A stretch of 64,000 nucleotides of DNA. Source: Singulisphaera sp. GP187 (GTDB taxonomy: Bacteria; Planctomycetota; Planctomycetia; Gemmatales; Gemmataceae). Positions 27,845 through 37,199 of the stretch are shown in pieces (the stretch's first letter is position 1; every line of letters begins with the position of its first letter). The DNA lies in contig CAMAUE010000004.1 of assembly GCA_945861245.1 (NCBI GenBank), forward strand, positions 1 to 64,000, written 5' to 3'. The translations under genes and the position numbers were made by a program. Under the pieces are notes generated by a model. It had not been told where the DNA came from. It saw only the letters and a list, made by a program, of their open reading frames with translations, and made no database searches.

Positions 27845-29155
27845 TTACTTCGTCGCGAATCCATAGAGATTCGATTTCGTGCGAATGTACAGTGTGCCAT
27901 TCGCGACGGCGGGCGTCGTCATGATCTGTTCGCCGAGGATGTTTCGCGCCAATAGCTTGTATGCGGTCGGCTCGGCAGCGATGACGTAGATGTCGCCTTG
28001 GTCACTGGCGGCGTAGATGTTGCCGTTAATGAGCAGCGGCGAGGCGTAGAACTTGGCGTCGGGAATGCGTTCCTGCCAGACCTTCTTGCCGGTCTTCAGC
28101 ACATAGCATCCCGCGTAGCCGCCGTCGTTGACGAAATAGACATGCTCACCGCGCGTCAACGGGCAGGTGACGTAGGGAAAGTCTTTTTCATTTTTCCAGA
28201 GCTGGTCGGGCCGAGCTTCCTTGCCGAAACCATTGAGAGCGACGGCGGCCATATGGCGATCGCCAGAGCCGTCACCGCTGCATGCGATGAGGATGCCGTT
28301 GGCGAACGTCGAGGACGCCACGGTGCGGAGCGGCATCTTGGGGAACGACCACTTCCAGGTCCAGTTGACGCCGCCGTTGTCGGGGTCGTAGCTGGTGATG
28401 GCGGTCGTGCTGGTGACGATCATTTCGGTCGCCTTGCCTTTGCCTTCGAGGAAGAACGGCGCGGAGTAGCAAGCGCGAAATGGTTCGCGTTTAATTTCCC
28501 AGGCGGTTTGCCCGGTCTTCTTGTCGAACGCGTACAGCGTCGAGGGATTCGCAACGGGCCTTTGCAGCGTCTTGATGTCGTAATGCGAATCCTTGTCGTT
28601 GGCGACAATCAGCTTGTCCTTGTAGATGACGGGCGATGCCCCGGCACCGTGTTGGCTGATGAATTCACCAAGATTTCGGCTCCAAAGCTCTTCGCCCTTC
28701 TTGAAGCCATAAGCGGTGACGATGTTGTCTTTACCGTTCCAATAGGAGACGTAAACCGCTTCGCCATCGGTGGTCGGCGTGGAAGAGGCGTGCGAGCTGT
28801 CGAAGCGAAATTTGACGCTCTTACCGGGGATGGTCTTCTTCCAGACCTCTTTGCCGTTCGTGGTGTCGTAGCAGGTCAACCAGCGGAGCATGGCGTCGTC
28901 GGAGGCACCATGAAGGAACAGGCGATCGCCCCAGACGATTGGCCCGGAGTTGCCCGTACCGGTGAGCGGGATACTGAGGCGCACATTCTCTTTTGTGCTG
29001 AACTTGGTCGGGATGTTCTTGTCGTCGGATACGCCGCTGCCGTTCGGGCCGCGAAAGCGCTCCCAGTTGTCCGCGCGCGCGTTATTTTGAGGGGGAATCA
29101 GGGCGATGCCAAACAGCATGGCCAGAGCGAAGCGAAAAGTGGAGACGGCCGGCAT
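27845..29155 (-). CDS. PQQ-binding-like beta-propeller repeat protein, secreted
   Basis: NWERFRGPNGSGVSDDKNIPTKF...DTTNGKEVWKKTIPG...DKKTGQTAWEIKRE; start at MPAVSTFR (29155). Confidence 0.88.
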   Translation of the reverse strand: MPAVSTFRFALAMLFGIALIPPQNNARADNWERFRGPNGSGVSDDKNIPTKFSTKENVRLSIPLTGTGNSGPIVWGDRLFLHGASDDAMLRWLTCYDTTNGKEVWKKTIPGKSVKFRFDSSHASSTPTTDGEAVYVSYWNGKDNIVTAYGFKKGEELWSRNLGEFISQHGAGASPVIYKDKLIVANDKDSHYDIKTLQRPVANPSTLYAFDKKTGQTAWEIKREPFRACYSAPFFLEGKGKATEMIVTSTTAITSYDPDNGGVNWTWKWSFPKMPLRTVASSTFANGILIACSGDGSGDRHMAAVALNGFGKEARPDQLWKNEKDFPYVTCPLTRGEHVYFVNDGGYAGCYVLKTGKKVWQERIPDAKFYASPLLINGNIYAASDQGDIYVIAAEPTAYKLLARNILGEQIMTTPAVANGTLYIRTKSNLYGFATK

Positions 29156-29343
29156 GTCAAATCCTCGGGAAAGGCAAGATGGTAGGGGTGATGGAGAAAT
29201 TATCGCGGTTCCCGGCCCACGGTCAAGCGATTTTAAGAAAAGCTCACGCAAAGGCGCAAAGGGGAGAAGTCAGCGAGGCCGACGCCTGTAGCCGAATTCG
29301 TGAGAATTCGGATTCGTCGCGCAATCGTGAGGTTGCGTAGTTC

Positions 29344-29781
29344 TCAATAGGCAACGCCGGGGATGCGCCAGCCCAGGCCATCGCAGAGCGGACAGACGAA
29401 CCACTGATTGGGAATCCCCACCAAAGCCGTCCCCTGGCAGAAGATACAAGTGACTGCCGTCGGTGGCCGCTTTGGCAAGAGCGATCTGAGTAAGGGGCAA
29501 TCGAAACCATTCGCTCCAATTGCGATCATATACCAAGCCTTCTTCGCGTCGGCGACCTCATAGTTTGGGTCGCCGGACCAGTCCGTTTCATCACAAATCA
29601 CCCGCCCATCGAACGCAAGATGATACGCCGGTCCCATGCCATAATAAAGATCGACAACATCCTCGCCCTCGATACCGGGTTCCCGCAAGCGTTGCTTCGC
29701 TTGCAGTTCACGAAGGATCGGGATCACTTCGGGCGGGATCAACAGTCGGATCGCATTTCGATCTCGGCGAATAGGAGTCAT
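29344..29781 (-). CDS. Hypothetical protein with C-terminal CxxC...CxxC motif
   Basis: MTPIRRDRNAIRLLIPPEV...CIFCQGTALVGIPNQWFVCPLCDGLGW. Confidence 0.55.
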   Translation of the reverse strand: MTPIRRDRNAIRLLIPPEVIPILRELQAKQRLREPGIEGEDVVDLYYGMGPAYHLAFDGRVICDETDWSGDPNYEVADAKKAWYMIAIGANGFDCPLLRSLLPKRPPTAVTCIFCQGTALVGIPNQWFVCPLCDGLGWRIPGVAY

Positions 29782-29820
29782 GTGCGTGTCTCCCGTGCTG
29801 ACGGTAGACTTCGTAGAATA

Positions 29821-29938
29821 TCCAGGGCAGTTTGATTGTTCAGCCTTGCCGCCGCCATACGAAGGATGGGAAATTGCCTTTCCCAAGCCCTGAACCTTCT
29901 CGGCGTGCCGCAGGCTGAATAATCAAACTGCCCTGGGA
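29821..29938. repeat. Palindrome family G (CCAGGGCAGTTTGATTGTTCAGCCT...AGGCTGAATAATCAAACTGCCCTGG)
   Basis: About 25-bp complementary arms between divergent genes. Confidence 0.8.
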
Positions 29939-30047
29939 CACTTGGTTGCATTCCATCCTCGGCCTTGACCTGCCGGCGTTTATTCGTTATCAACCGCCAC
30001 CTCCGCGCTTGGAATTGTTGCGCGGATTCGGGCTGGCCGAGGATACG

Positions 30048-31172
30048 ATGACCCGGACGATTGCAGGCGTTATTCTGTTCACTGTCGCGCAACTGGCTAT
30101 CTTGCCGGGGTGTAGGCATTTTCCGCATTCGCAGCAACCCGCCAGCAATCCGAAGAAGATTTACGATGCCGCCAGCGAAATCCAAGGCCCAGCAGAGCGC
30201 ATGCCACGGGCGAAAGCCCTAGAGATCACGCCGCCCAGCATCAGCTCCGATAACTCACGTGAGATCAAGATCGAAACCAAACTGCCGCTCGGCCCGCGGT
30301 TGCCAGACTCCGTGATCGGTAGGCCGACGGCCCTGTTCAAGCTGGAGAACAAGGGCAAGCCCGATGAACCAGCGAAACCGGTGATCATCGGCGCTACGGC
30401 TCTCACTTCTATCGAACACGAACCACCCGTAAAGCAGGCCAGCGAACCGCAATCACCTATCATGCCCGTGCAGGCGACCGATGGCAAGCGCGATCACGTT
30501 GCCCTGCTGCGCGCACTCGAATTGATGATCACCGATCGGCCTCGCGAAGCCATTAAGTACCTGCAGATCTACGACAAGGACACCCAGGAGATTTTCTTGC
30601 GATTGCTGCCGCCGTTGACGTTATTCGTCAAGAAATCGCTCGACGAAATGTCGCCGCAGGAAATCGCCATCATCGATCAGCAATTGCAAGGTTTCTTGCA
30701 AAAGATCAGGCCGCGCAGTGAGCTGCAAATAGCGCGGATGTGCTATTGCAAGCGCATCCGCGCGTTCGGTGCATACGATGCATTGCCGAATAATCATACG
30801 TTCCTCACGGGCGTGGAAAATCGTCCGGGGGAGCTGGTGCAGCTTTACGTCGAGTTGAAGAACTTCGTCAGCGAACCGACGAAGGACGACGACTATGTGA
30901 CGAAGCTTTCCTGCACCATCGAGCTGCACGACAACAACAACCGCAAAGTCTGGTCGCACAGCTTTGATCGCCAGGAAACGACCCATCGTCGAGCGACTCG
31001 GCTCACTGATTTTTACAGCAATTACAGTTTCTACGTACCGAATCTTCCGGCGGGCACTTATCAACTGACGGTGCAGATTGTGGACGAGACGTTGCCGGAG
31101 TTTCGTCGCATCGCACGTCGATCGCTCGATTTCCGCGCATCGCCGATTGCCGGGCAACCGGGCCTGCGGTAG
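30048..31172 (+). CDS. Hypothetical secreted protein or lipoprotein
   Basis: MTRTIAGVILFTVAQLAILPGCRHFPH lipobox-like start; beta-rich C-terminal domain. Confidence 0.6.
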   Translation: MTRTIAGVILFTVAQLAILPGCRHFPHSQQPASNPKKIYDAASEIQGPAERMPRAKALEITPPSISSDNSREIKIETKLPLGPRLPDSVIGRPTALFKLENKGKPDEPAKPVIIGATALTSIEHEPPVKQASEPQSPIMPVQATDGKRDHVALLRALELMITDRPREAIKYLQIYDKDTQEIFLRLLPPLTLFVKKSLDEMSPQEIAIIDQQLQGFLQKIRPRSELQIARMCYCKRIRAFGAYDALPNNHTFLTGVENRPGELVQLYVELKNFVSEPTKDDDYVTKLSCTIELHDNNNRKVWSHSFDRQETTHRRATRLTDFYSNYSFYVPNLPAGTYQLTVQIVDETLPEFRRIARRSLDFRASPIAGQPGLR

Positions 31173-31219
31173 TCATCCGACATTTCGCATGTCATTCGTA
31201 GCGACCGTTCGGCTCTCGT

Positions 31220-31288
31220 AAGCCCAGAGGTGAGGTACTCCGAACCTCTGGGATCCCAACGGTTCGGGGTACTTCACCCTTGGGCTTT
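31220..31288. repeat. Palindrome family E copy (AGCCCAGAGGTGAGGTACTCCGAACC...GGTTCGGGGTACTTCACCCTTGGGCTT)
   Basis: Inverted repeat; copies at 37110, 39836-40108, 62812. Confidence 0.85.
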
Positions 31289-31341
31289 CATTTTCATTTC
31301 CAAAACCTTGTAGGCGAGCCTCGATCTGGTTTACAATTACA

Positions 31342-32286
31342 TTGGGGCTGATCCGCTCGCCTGGAGAACCGATTGGGGGGACCAATGTCATGAAGGAAGC
31401 AGCCACACTCGTCGAATACGGCGTGGAAATTGACGCACGGACGATGATTGAGCCGCCGGACCCGACGAAATTGGAGTTGGAACCGGGCCATCCGGGCGAG
31501 CTTGACGTCGCGTATGTTCAGCGGCGCAAGGCGTTGTTCGAGCAATGTCGGCAGCAGCGGTTGGCCGGGCATGAACCGCCGTTGCTCGCCTACAACGCCG
31601 AGGAGACGCGCATCTGGCAGGATGTTAGCAGCAAGCTCCATGCGCTGCACGATCTGCATGCCTGCGCGATCTATCTGCAGGGCAAGGGGGCACTCGGCAT
31701 CAGCGAGAACGAGATTCCGCAATTGCAAACGATCAGCAGACAACTCAAAACCGCCAACAACATGCACCTGGTTCCCGCCGAAGGGCCGATCGCGTATCGC
31801 ACTTTTTACTCGTACATTGCCAAGCGAGGCTTCCCGGTAACGCAGTTCATTCGGCACGGTTCGCACCCTGAGTTCACGCCGGAACCGGACATGATCCACG
31901 ATTGTCTCGGCCACGTGCCGGCGCTCATGAATCCGGACTACGCGGAGGTGCTGACATTGATCGCCCGCGCGGCCAATGCCACGCCCGACCCTCGCCAGGT
32001 GCTGGCGCTGAAGCGGTTCAGTTGGTTCAGCATCGAGTTCGGCCTGATCGAAGAAGCGGATAGCGTCAAGGTTTTCGGGGCCGGTATTCTCTCGTCCACG
32101 GGCGAGATTCCCTTCGCACTCTATTCGAGCAAAGTTATCCGCAGGCCGTTCGTGACCGATGAAGTGATCGCGACCGACTACGACCCCTCGCGCATGCAAG
32201 ACCACCTGTTCGTGATCCCGTCGCTGCCATTTTTACGTAGCGAGATCGAGAGCCTGGTGCGGCGATTTGGGATAAGTATGGTATAA
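31342..32286 (+). CDS. Aromatic amino acid (phenylalanine-4-) hydroxylase
   Basis: GPIAYRTFYSYIAKRGFPVTQFIRHGSHPEFTPEPDMIHDCLGHVPALMNPDYAEVL...KRFSWFSIEFGLIEE. Confidence 0.9.
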   Translation: MGLIRSPGEPIGGTNVMKEAATLVEYGVEIDARTMIEPPDPTKLELEPGHPGELDVAYVQRRKALFEQCRQQRLAGHEPPLLAYNAEETRIWQDVSSKLHALHDLHACAIYLQGKGALGISENEIPQLQTISRQLKTANNMHLVPAEGPIAYRTFYSYIAKRGFPVTQFIRHGSHPEFTPEPDMIHDCLGHVPALMNPDYAEVLTLIARAANATPDPRQVLALKRFSWFSIEFGLIEEADSVKVFGAGILSSTGEIPFALYSSKVIRRPFVTDEVIATDYDPSRMQDHLFVIPSLPFLRSEIESLVRRFGISMV

Positions 32287-32307
32287 TCCGATCAAAGGAG
32301 AAATCAT

Positions 32308-32490
32308 ATGGCGATGATGTATAGCGCCGTAGTCCAGCAGCACGGCGAATGGTGGATTGGCTGGATTGAGGAAGTTCCTGGCGTCAACTCTCAGGGGCAT
32401 ACTCGTGACGAGTTGCTCGAAAATCTGCGCGATGCCCTGGAGGAAGCGCTGGAAATGAATCGCGACACCTTCGGGTATGTCATGATATAA
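32308..32490 (+). CDS. HicB-like antitoxin/UPF0150 family protein
   Basis: MYSAVVQQHGEWWIGWIEEVPGVNSQGHTRDELLENLRDALEEALE. Confidence 0.85.
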   Translation: MAMMYSAVVQQHGEWWIGWIEEVPGVNSQGHTRDELLENLRDALEEALEMNRDTFGYVMI

Positions 32491-32525
32491 TATCTATCGT
32501 CACGCAATCGGTGGAGTACGCATCC

Positions 32526-32753
32526 ATGCAAATGATAAAAATCCAAATCCCGGACAAGCAAGAAAGCGCGAAGGCACTCATGAAGATGAGCGGTCGCGGA
32601 CGAATTCTGTGTTTCGCGGACGAAGTCTATATCGTTCCCGAACCAGCATTGGCACTCTTGAATGATATGGGCATCACCTACCTGGAACTCGGTCGCGGAG
32701 GTCTCGGTTATGCAGAGAAGGCGTTACGAGATGCTACTGCCGCTAAAGTATAA
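32526..32753 (+). CDS. Small hypothetical protein
   Basis: MQMIKIQIPDKQESAKALMKMSGRGRILCFADEVYIVPEPALALLNDMGITYLELGRGG; overlaps the next ORF. Confidence 0.55.
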   Translation: MQMIKIQIPDKQESAKALMKMSGRGRILCFADEVYIVPEPALALLNDMGITYLELGRGGLGYAEKALRDATAAKV

Positions 32754-33024
32754 CGACGGTCGCTTCATCGAAGACGAAAAGTTCCATCAAACGCGCGAAG
32801 AACTGATCGAACGGTTCGATGCCGTTTCGATTGCCTCGGGTGCCGTTCATGGAATTTGGATCCACGATGGAACGCGATATGAGGACGAAACGCGTCGGAT
32901 CGTGGTTGATGTTGAGGACACGCCCGAAAATCGTGAGTTCTTTCTGATTTTCAAATCGTCGTTGTGTGAACGATTTGACCAAATCGAAATCTACGTCGCA
33001 TCATTTCCGCTGGACATTCTGTAA
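32710..33024 (+). CDS. Small conserved hypothetical protein
   Basis: MLLPLKYNDGRFIEDEKFHQTREELIERFDAVS...GTRYEDETRRIVVDVEDTPENREFFLIFKSSLCERFDQIEIYV; overlaps the upstream gene by 44 bp. Confidence 0.65.
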   Translation: MQRRRYEMLLPLKYNDGRFIEDEKFHQTREELIERFDAVSIASGAVHGIWIHDGTRYEDETRRIVVDVEDTPENREFFLIFKSSLCERFDQIEIYVASFPLDIL

Positions 33025-33070
33025 TCCCCAAGAATCGCTCCGCTCATCTTGGGGCTTGAGATGATACAAC

Positions 33071-34180
33071 ATGACCACCAAAGACACCCTCCCGCTTCGC
33101 CGAATCGACCACGTTCGCCTCTTCGTGGGTAACGCTCGGCAGTCGGCGTATTTCTATCGCAACGCCTTCGGGTTCGACGTCGTCGCCTATGCCGGCCTGG
33201 AGACGCGGCAGAAGCACGAATCGGGCTACGTCCTTCGCCAGGGGCATATCACCTTCGTACTCGTCTCCGCACTTTCCTGGCGGCATCCCGATTCGCAACG
33301 CCTCATCCAGCACGGCGACGGCGTGCAAGACATCGCGCTCGATGTCGAAGATGTCGCCTACTCCTTCAACGAAGCCGTTCGTCGTGGCGCCGAGGCCGTC
33401 TCGCCGCCGCAGGCGCTCGAAGACGAGTTCGGCGTCTACGAGTACGCCACCATCCGCACCTATGGCGATACGACGCACACCTTCGTCAATCGCGATCGCT
33501 ACAAGGGCGTCTTCTCGCCGGGCTTCAAACCGATCGACCCGGAACGCTATCAGTCATCCACTTTTCATCCAGTCGGCTTGAAGGCGATCGATCATATCGT
33601 CGGCAATGTCGAAGAAGGCAAGATGAACGACTGGGTCAAGTTCTACCAGGACGTGCTCGGCTTCCATCAGCTTGTTCATTTCGATGACAAGGACATCGCC
33701 ACCGAATACTCCGCTCTGATGTCGAAGGTCGTCGAGAACGGCACGGGGCGCATCAAGTTCCCGATCAACGAACCCGCGAAGGCCAAACGCCGATCGCAGA
33801 TTGACGAGTTTCTCCAGTTCTACGGCGGCCCGGGCGTGCAACATATCGCGATGGCGACCGACAACATCATCGACACCGTTGTCGCCATGCGAAAGAACGA
33901 CGTATCGTTTCTGCGTGTTCCAAAGAGCTATTATGACATGCTGCCATCGCGGGTCGGAGCGATCAAGGAGGATATGAACACGCTGGCGGAACTCGGCATC
34001 CTGGTGGACCGCGATGACGAAGGGTACATGCTGCAAATCTTCACGAAGCCCGTCGCCGATCGCCCGACCCTGTTCTTCGAGGTGATCCAACGCCGTGGTG
34101 CGCGAAGCTTCGGTAAAGGAAACTTCAAGGCGCTCTTCGAGGCCATCGAACGCGAGCAAGAAGCACGCGGCACACTGTAG
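33071..34180 (+). CDS. hppD: 4-hydroxyphenylpyruvate dioxygenase
   Basis: RIDHVRLFVGNARQSAYFYRNAFGFDVVAY...GLKAIDHIVGNVE...GPGVQHIAMATDNIIDTV...EGYMLQIFTKPVADRPTLFFEVIQRRGARSFGKGNFKALFEAIEREQ. Confidence 0.96.
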   Translation: MTTKDTLPLRRIDHVRLFVGNARQSAYFYRNAFGFDVVAYAGLETRQKHESGYVLRQGHITFVLVSALSWRHPDSQRLIQHGDGVQDIALDVEDVAYSFNEAVRRGAEAVSPPQALEDEFGVYEYATIRTYGDTTHTFVNRDRYKGVFSPGFKPIDPERYQSSTFHPVGLKAIDHIVGNVEEGKMNDWVKFYQDVLGFHQLVHFDDKDIATEYSALMSKVVENGTGRIKFPINEPAKAKRRSQIDEFLQFYGGPGVQHIAMATDNIIDTVVAMRKNDVSFLRVPKSYYDMLPSRVGAIKEDMNTLAELGILVDRDDEGYMLQIFTKPVADRPTLFFEVIQRRGARSFGKGNFKALFEAIEREQEARGTL

Positions 34181-34264
34181 GCTATTTGCTGGACCTCATA
34201 AACTAACGGCAGTCGTTGCTTCCGAATCCCTTATTCCTAAATTTTTGTGAAAGGTTAGTGAATC

Positions 34265-34843
34265 GTGCAAAATAAACTGATGTTCGCCCTCGCGCTTACC
34301 CTCGGTATCCCGGTCATGACGCAAGCACAAACCGCAAAATCGACCGAAAAGCCTAACGTTTACCAGTTCAAGGTCAGCAACATCGACGGGAAGACACTGG
34401 ACCTTGCCAAGTACAAGGGCAAGGTTCTGTTGCTCGTCAATGTCGCCAGCGAGTGCGGTTACACAGGGCAGTATCGGCCGCTACAGGACTTGTACAAGAA
34501 ACATGGCAAAGACGGGCTGGCAATTCTTGCGTTTCCGTGCAACGATTTCGGCGCTCAAGAACCCGCCAACGAGGCCGCCATCAAGAAATTCGCCCAGAAA
34601 CAATATGGCGTTGAGTTCGACTTATTCGCCAAGGTGAAGATCGACGGCAAGAACGCAGCTCCGCTGTTTCAGTTCTTGACGTCGAAGGAGACCAACCCGA
34701 AACACGCCGGTCCGATCCGCTGGAATTTCGAGAAGTTCCTGATCGGCCGCAACGGTGAAATTCTCGCCCGTTTCGCCGCCGACGTGGAACCGGACAGTGC
34801 TGATTTTCAGGACGCCATCCGCAAGGCGCTTGAGGCGAAGTGA
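34265..34843 (+). CDS. Glutathione peroxidase family protein, secreted
   Basis: LLLVNVASECGYTGQYRPLQDLYKKHGKDGLAILAFPCNDFGAQEPA...RWNFEKFLIGRNGEILARF. Confidence 0.92.
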   Translation: MQNKLMFALALTLGIPVMTQAQTAKSTEKPNVYQFKVSNIDGKTLDLAKYKGKVLLLVNVASECGYTGQYRPLQDLYKKHGKDGLAILAFPCNDFGAQEPANEAAIKKFAQKQYGVEFDLFAKVKIDGKNAAPLFQFLTSKETNPKHAGPIRWNFEKFLIGRNGEILARFAADVEPDSADFQDAIRKALEAK

Positions 34844-35009
34844 ACAGGCGTGTTGCGTGACTAGTCATATAGCCCGCCATTAACGGCGGGCTATATGCAA
34901 AAAAGAAAAACGAAGCCTCAAGCGGAAAACGCAGATATTTCCATCTCCTGGCATTTTGCGAGCTACACTTGCGGTAGAGAATAATCCACATGCGCCTGCA
35001 AGGTGGACC

Positions 35010-35797
35010 ATGAAGATTCAACCACGCTCGCCTGGGACGACGCTTTTCCGCTTCACACTCGTTGCGATTCTCGCGATCGTCGTCCTCATCGGTACTACGC
35101 TCGTCATCGCCAGTCTCGTCGCCTGGATGCACGACGCTCGATGGGATGGGCCTGGTTACCTCTCGATCGGCTTGGTGTGTGGGTTGATCGTTTGGCTTTT
35201 CGTCGCCGTCTTCCATCTTCGCCAGGAAACGCAATCGGTGGTTTTTTCGCAACGTGAACAGTTTGTCATCAAAGCCAAGACCGCGCTCGTAGAAATGGGC
35301 TACGCCTTGACCGGGCAACAAATGAATACCTTCTCATTCCGGCCGCGCTTTCATTCGTACCTCTTTGGGGCGGTATCACGCTGGTGATCGACCAGCAGGA
35401 AGCGACTATCACGGGGCTGAAGGTGTCGCTCGAAATTTTCCGCCGCTGTTTCCGCCTGATGAATCACGTGCATCGCGTGCAGCAGTACTTGAAGGAACAT
35501 CGAAAAATCACCAACAACCTGGTCAAGCGAGCCGAATTGCAGCTGAGACTCAAACCCGAGCAATTTGACGCCGTGCGGAGGAATGTTATTGACGTTCTCG
35601 CGAACGACGGCGACGTTGTCTGCGAGCTTAGAATCCTCGTACAGAGCGAACAGGGAATCCGTGAGGAGACGCTCGAATTCCAAATCCGCAAATGGCTCGA
35701 GGAGCAACGCATCGAATGCGACATCCACAAGGACCACGTCCAGTTCGTCGAAACCGCCCATCACGAAGTCGAGGACGACTCCGCCGTTGCGGTGTAG
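35010..35797 (+). pseudogene. Hypothetical membrane protein split by an apparent frameshift near 35366
   Basis: ORF 35010..35387 (MKIQPRSPGTTLFRFTLVAIL...RFHSYLFGAVSRW*) continues in another frame as GGITLVIDQQEATITGLKVSLEIFRRC... (to 35797); one extra G in the GGGG run would join them. Confidence 0.55.
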
Positions 35798-35811
35798 TGA
35801 ATTCCAGAGAT

Positions 35812-35875
35812 GATCCGAGCCTGAGCGCCAGCGAAGGGCGCCGCTTGGCCCTTCGCTGGCGCTCAGGCTCGGATC
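35812..35875. repeat. Palindrome family F copy (GATCCGAGCCTGAGCGCCAGCGAAGGGC...GCCCTTCGCTGGCGCTCAGGCTCGGATC)
   Basis: About 28-bp perfect arms; related copy at 46747..46803. Confidence 0.9.
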
Positions 35876-35939
35876 AGGCAAACTCGACCGCGTGCAGAAT
35901 AGCTCGATTTTCTAAGTCGCCAACGACTATAATCGCCTC

Positions 35940-37103
35940 ATGTCGATTCACACCCAACAACGTCCGCCGTGGCTTGAGCCTCGGGCGGCGTATATCCACG
36001 TTCCGTTTTGCGCCCATCATTGCGGCTATTGCGATTTCGCCGTCGCGGTTGGCAAAGACGACCGGATGGATGCGTACCTCGATGCCCTCAAGAGCGAACT
36101 CCAATCGCTGGGCACGCCACGCCCCGTGGACACACTGTTCTTCGGCGGCGGGACACCGACCTATCTGCCGATCCGTATTCTCGAACGCTTGTTGCAATTA
36201 GTGCGAACCTGGCTGCCGTTGAACGCCGGCCATGAGTTTGCGGTCGAGGCGAATCCGAGTAGACTGGACCGCGCGAAGGTCCAGCTGCTCGCTGATTTCG
36301 GCGTCAATCGGCTCAGTCTCGGTGCCCAATCGTTCCAACCGGGGCTGTTGCGCATTCTCGAACGCGATCACGCTCCGGACGATGTCGCCCGAGTCGTGGA
36401 GTTTGTGCAGCCGATCATTCCCAACTACTCGATCGACCTGATCTTCGGCGTGCCAACGCAGACGCTCGACCAATGGCAGGACGACATGCGTCAAGCGATC
36501 GCCCTGGCGCCAATGCACTTCGCGACCTACGGCCTGACCTACGAAAAAGGCACGCGGCTCTGGAAGCAACGCGAGAAAGGCGATGTCCGTGCGCTTGATG
36601 AAGAGACCGAATATTACTTCTATACGGCAGCGATGGACACGCTCGCAGCGAATGGGTTCGAGCACTACGAAATCTCGAATTTCGCTCGGTTCGGTTTCCA
36701 ATGCCGACATAATCACACCTACTGGGCGAATCATGCTCATTACGGTTTCGGCGTCGGGGCGGCGCGATATGTCGATGGCGTGCGTGAGTTGAACACGCGC
36801 GATTTTCATGCGTACATCCAACGCTTGCAAGCCGGGGAGTCGCCGACGTTTCAATCCGAACGCCTGGAACCACGCGATCGGGCGTTTGAGACAATTGCCG
36901 TGCAACTTCGCCGTGCGATCGGCATCGAGCGACAGCAGTATTTCGAGCAGACCGGATTCGCGCTGGATAGTTTGGTCGGCGGCACGATCCACGATTTATG
37001 CGGTCACAATCTGTTGGCGGATGACGGGCAAAACGTGCACCTGACGCGCTCAGGCAAATGCGTCGCCGATGCAGTGATGGAGCGGTTGCTGCGCGCGAAT
37101 TGA
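35940..37103 (+). CDS. hemW: Radical SAM family heme chaperone HemW/oxygen-independent coproporphyrinogen III oxidase-like
   Basis: AYIHVPFCAHHCGYCDFAVAVG...DTLFFGGGTPTYLP...VEANPSRLD...NRLSLGAQSFQPGLLRILERDH. Confidence 0.92.
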   Translation: MSIHTQQRPPWLEPRAAYIHVPFCAHHCGYCDFAVAVGKDDRMDAYLDALKSELQSLGTPRPVDTLFFGGGTPTYLPIRILERLLQLVRTWLPLNAGHEFAVEANPSRLDRAKVQLLADFGVNRLSLGAQSFQPGLLRILERDHAPDDVARVVEFVQPIIPNYSIDLIFGVPTQTLDQWQDDMRQAIALAPMHFATYGLTYEKGTRLWKQREKGDVRALDEETEYYFYTAAMDTLAANGFEHYEISNFARFGFQCRHNHTYWANHAHYGFGVGAARYVDGVRELNTRDFHAYIQRLQAGESPTFQSERLEPRDRAFETIAVQLRRAIGIERQQYFEQTGFALDSLVGGTIHDLCGHNLLADDGQNVHLTRSGKCVADAVMERLLRAN

Positions 37104-37109
37104 GGACAT

Positions 37110-37190
37110 AAGCCCAAGGGTGAGGTACTCCGAACCTCTGGGATCACCCGGCGTATCCCAAGGGTTCGGAGTACCTCACCCTTGAGCTTG
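37110..37190. repeat. Palindrome family E copy
   Basis: AGCCCAAGGGTGAGGTACTCCGAACC...GGTTCGGAGTACCTCACCCTTGAGCTT. Confidence 0.85.
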
Positions 37191-37199
37191 CATCCATGC

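Noticed and set aside
32308-32490. Complete HicAB toxin-antitoxin locus
   Set aside because: Only the HicB-like partner is visible; no HicA dsRBD-like ORF adjacent.
35360-35390. Programmed -1 ribosomal frameshift in the 35010..35797 gene
   Set aside because: No canonical slippery heptamer in the correct phase and no obvious downstream structure; an indel or sequencing error is simpler.
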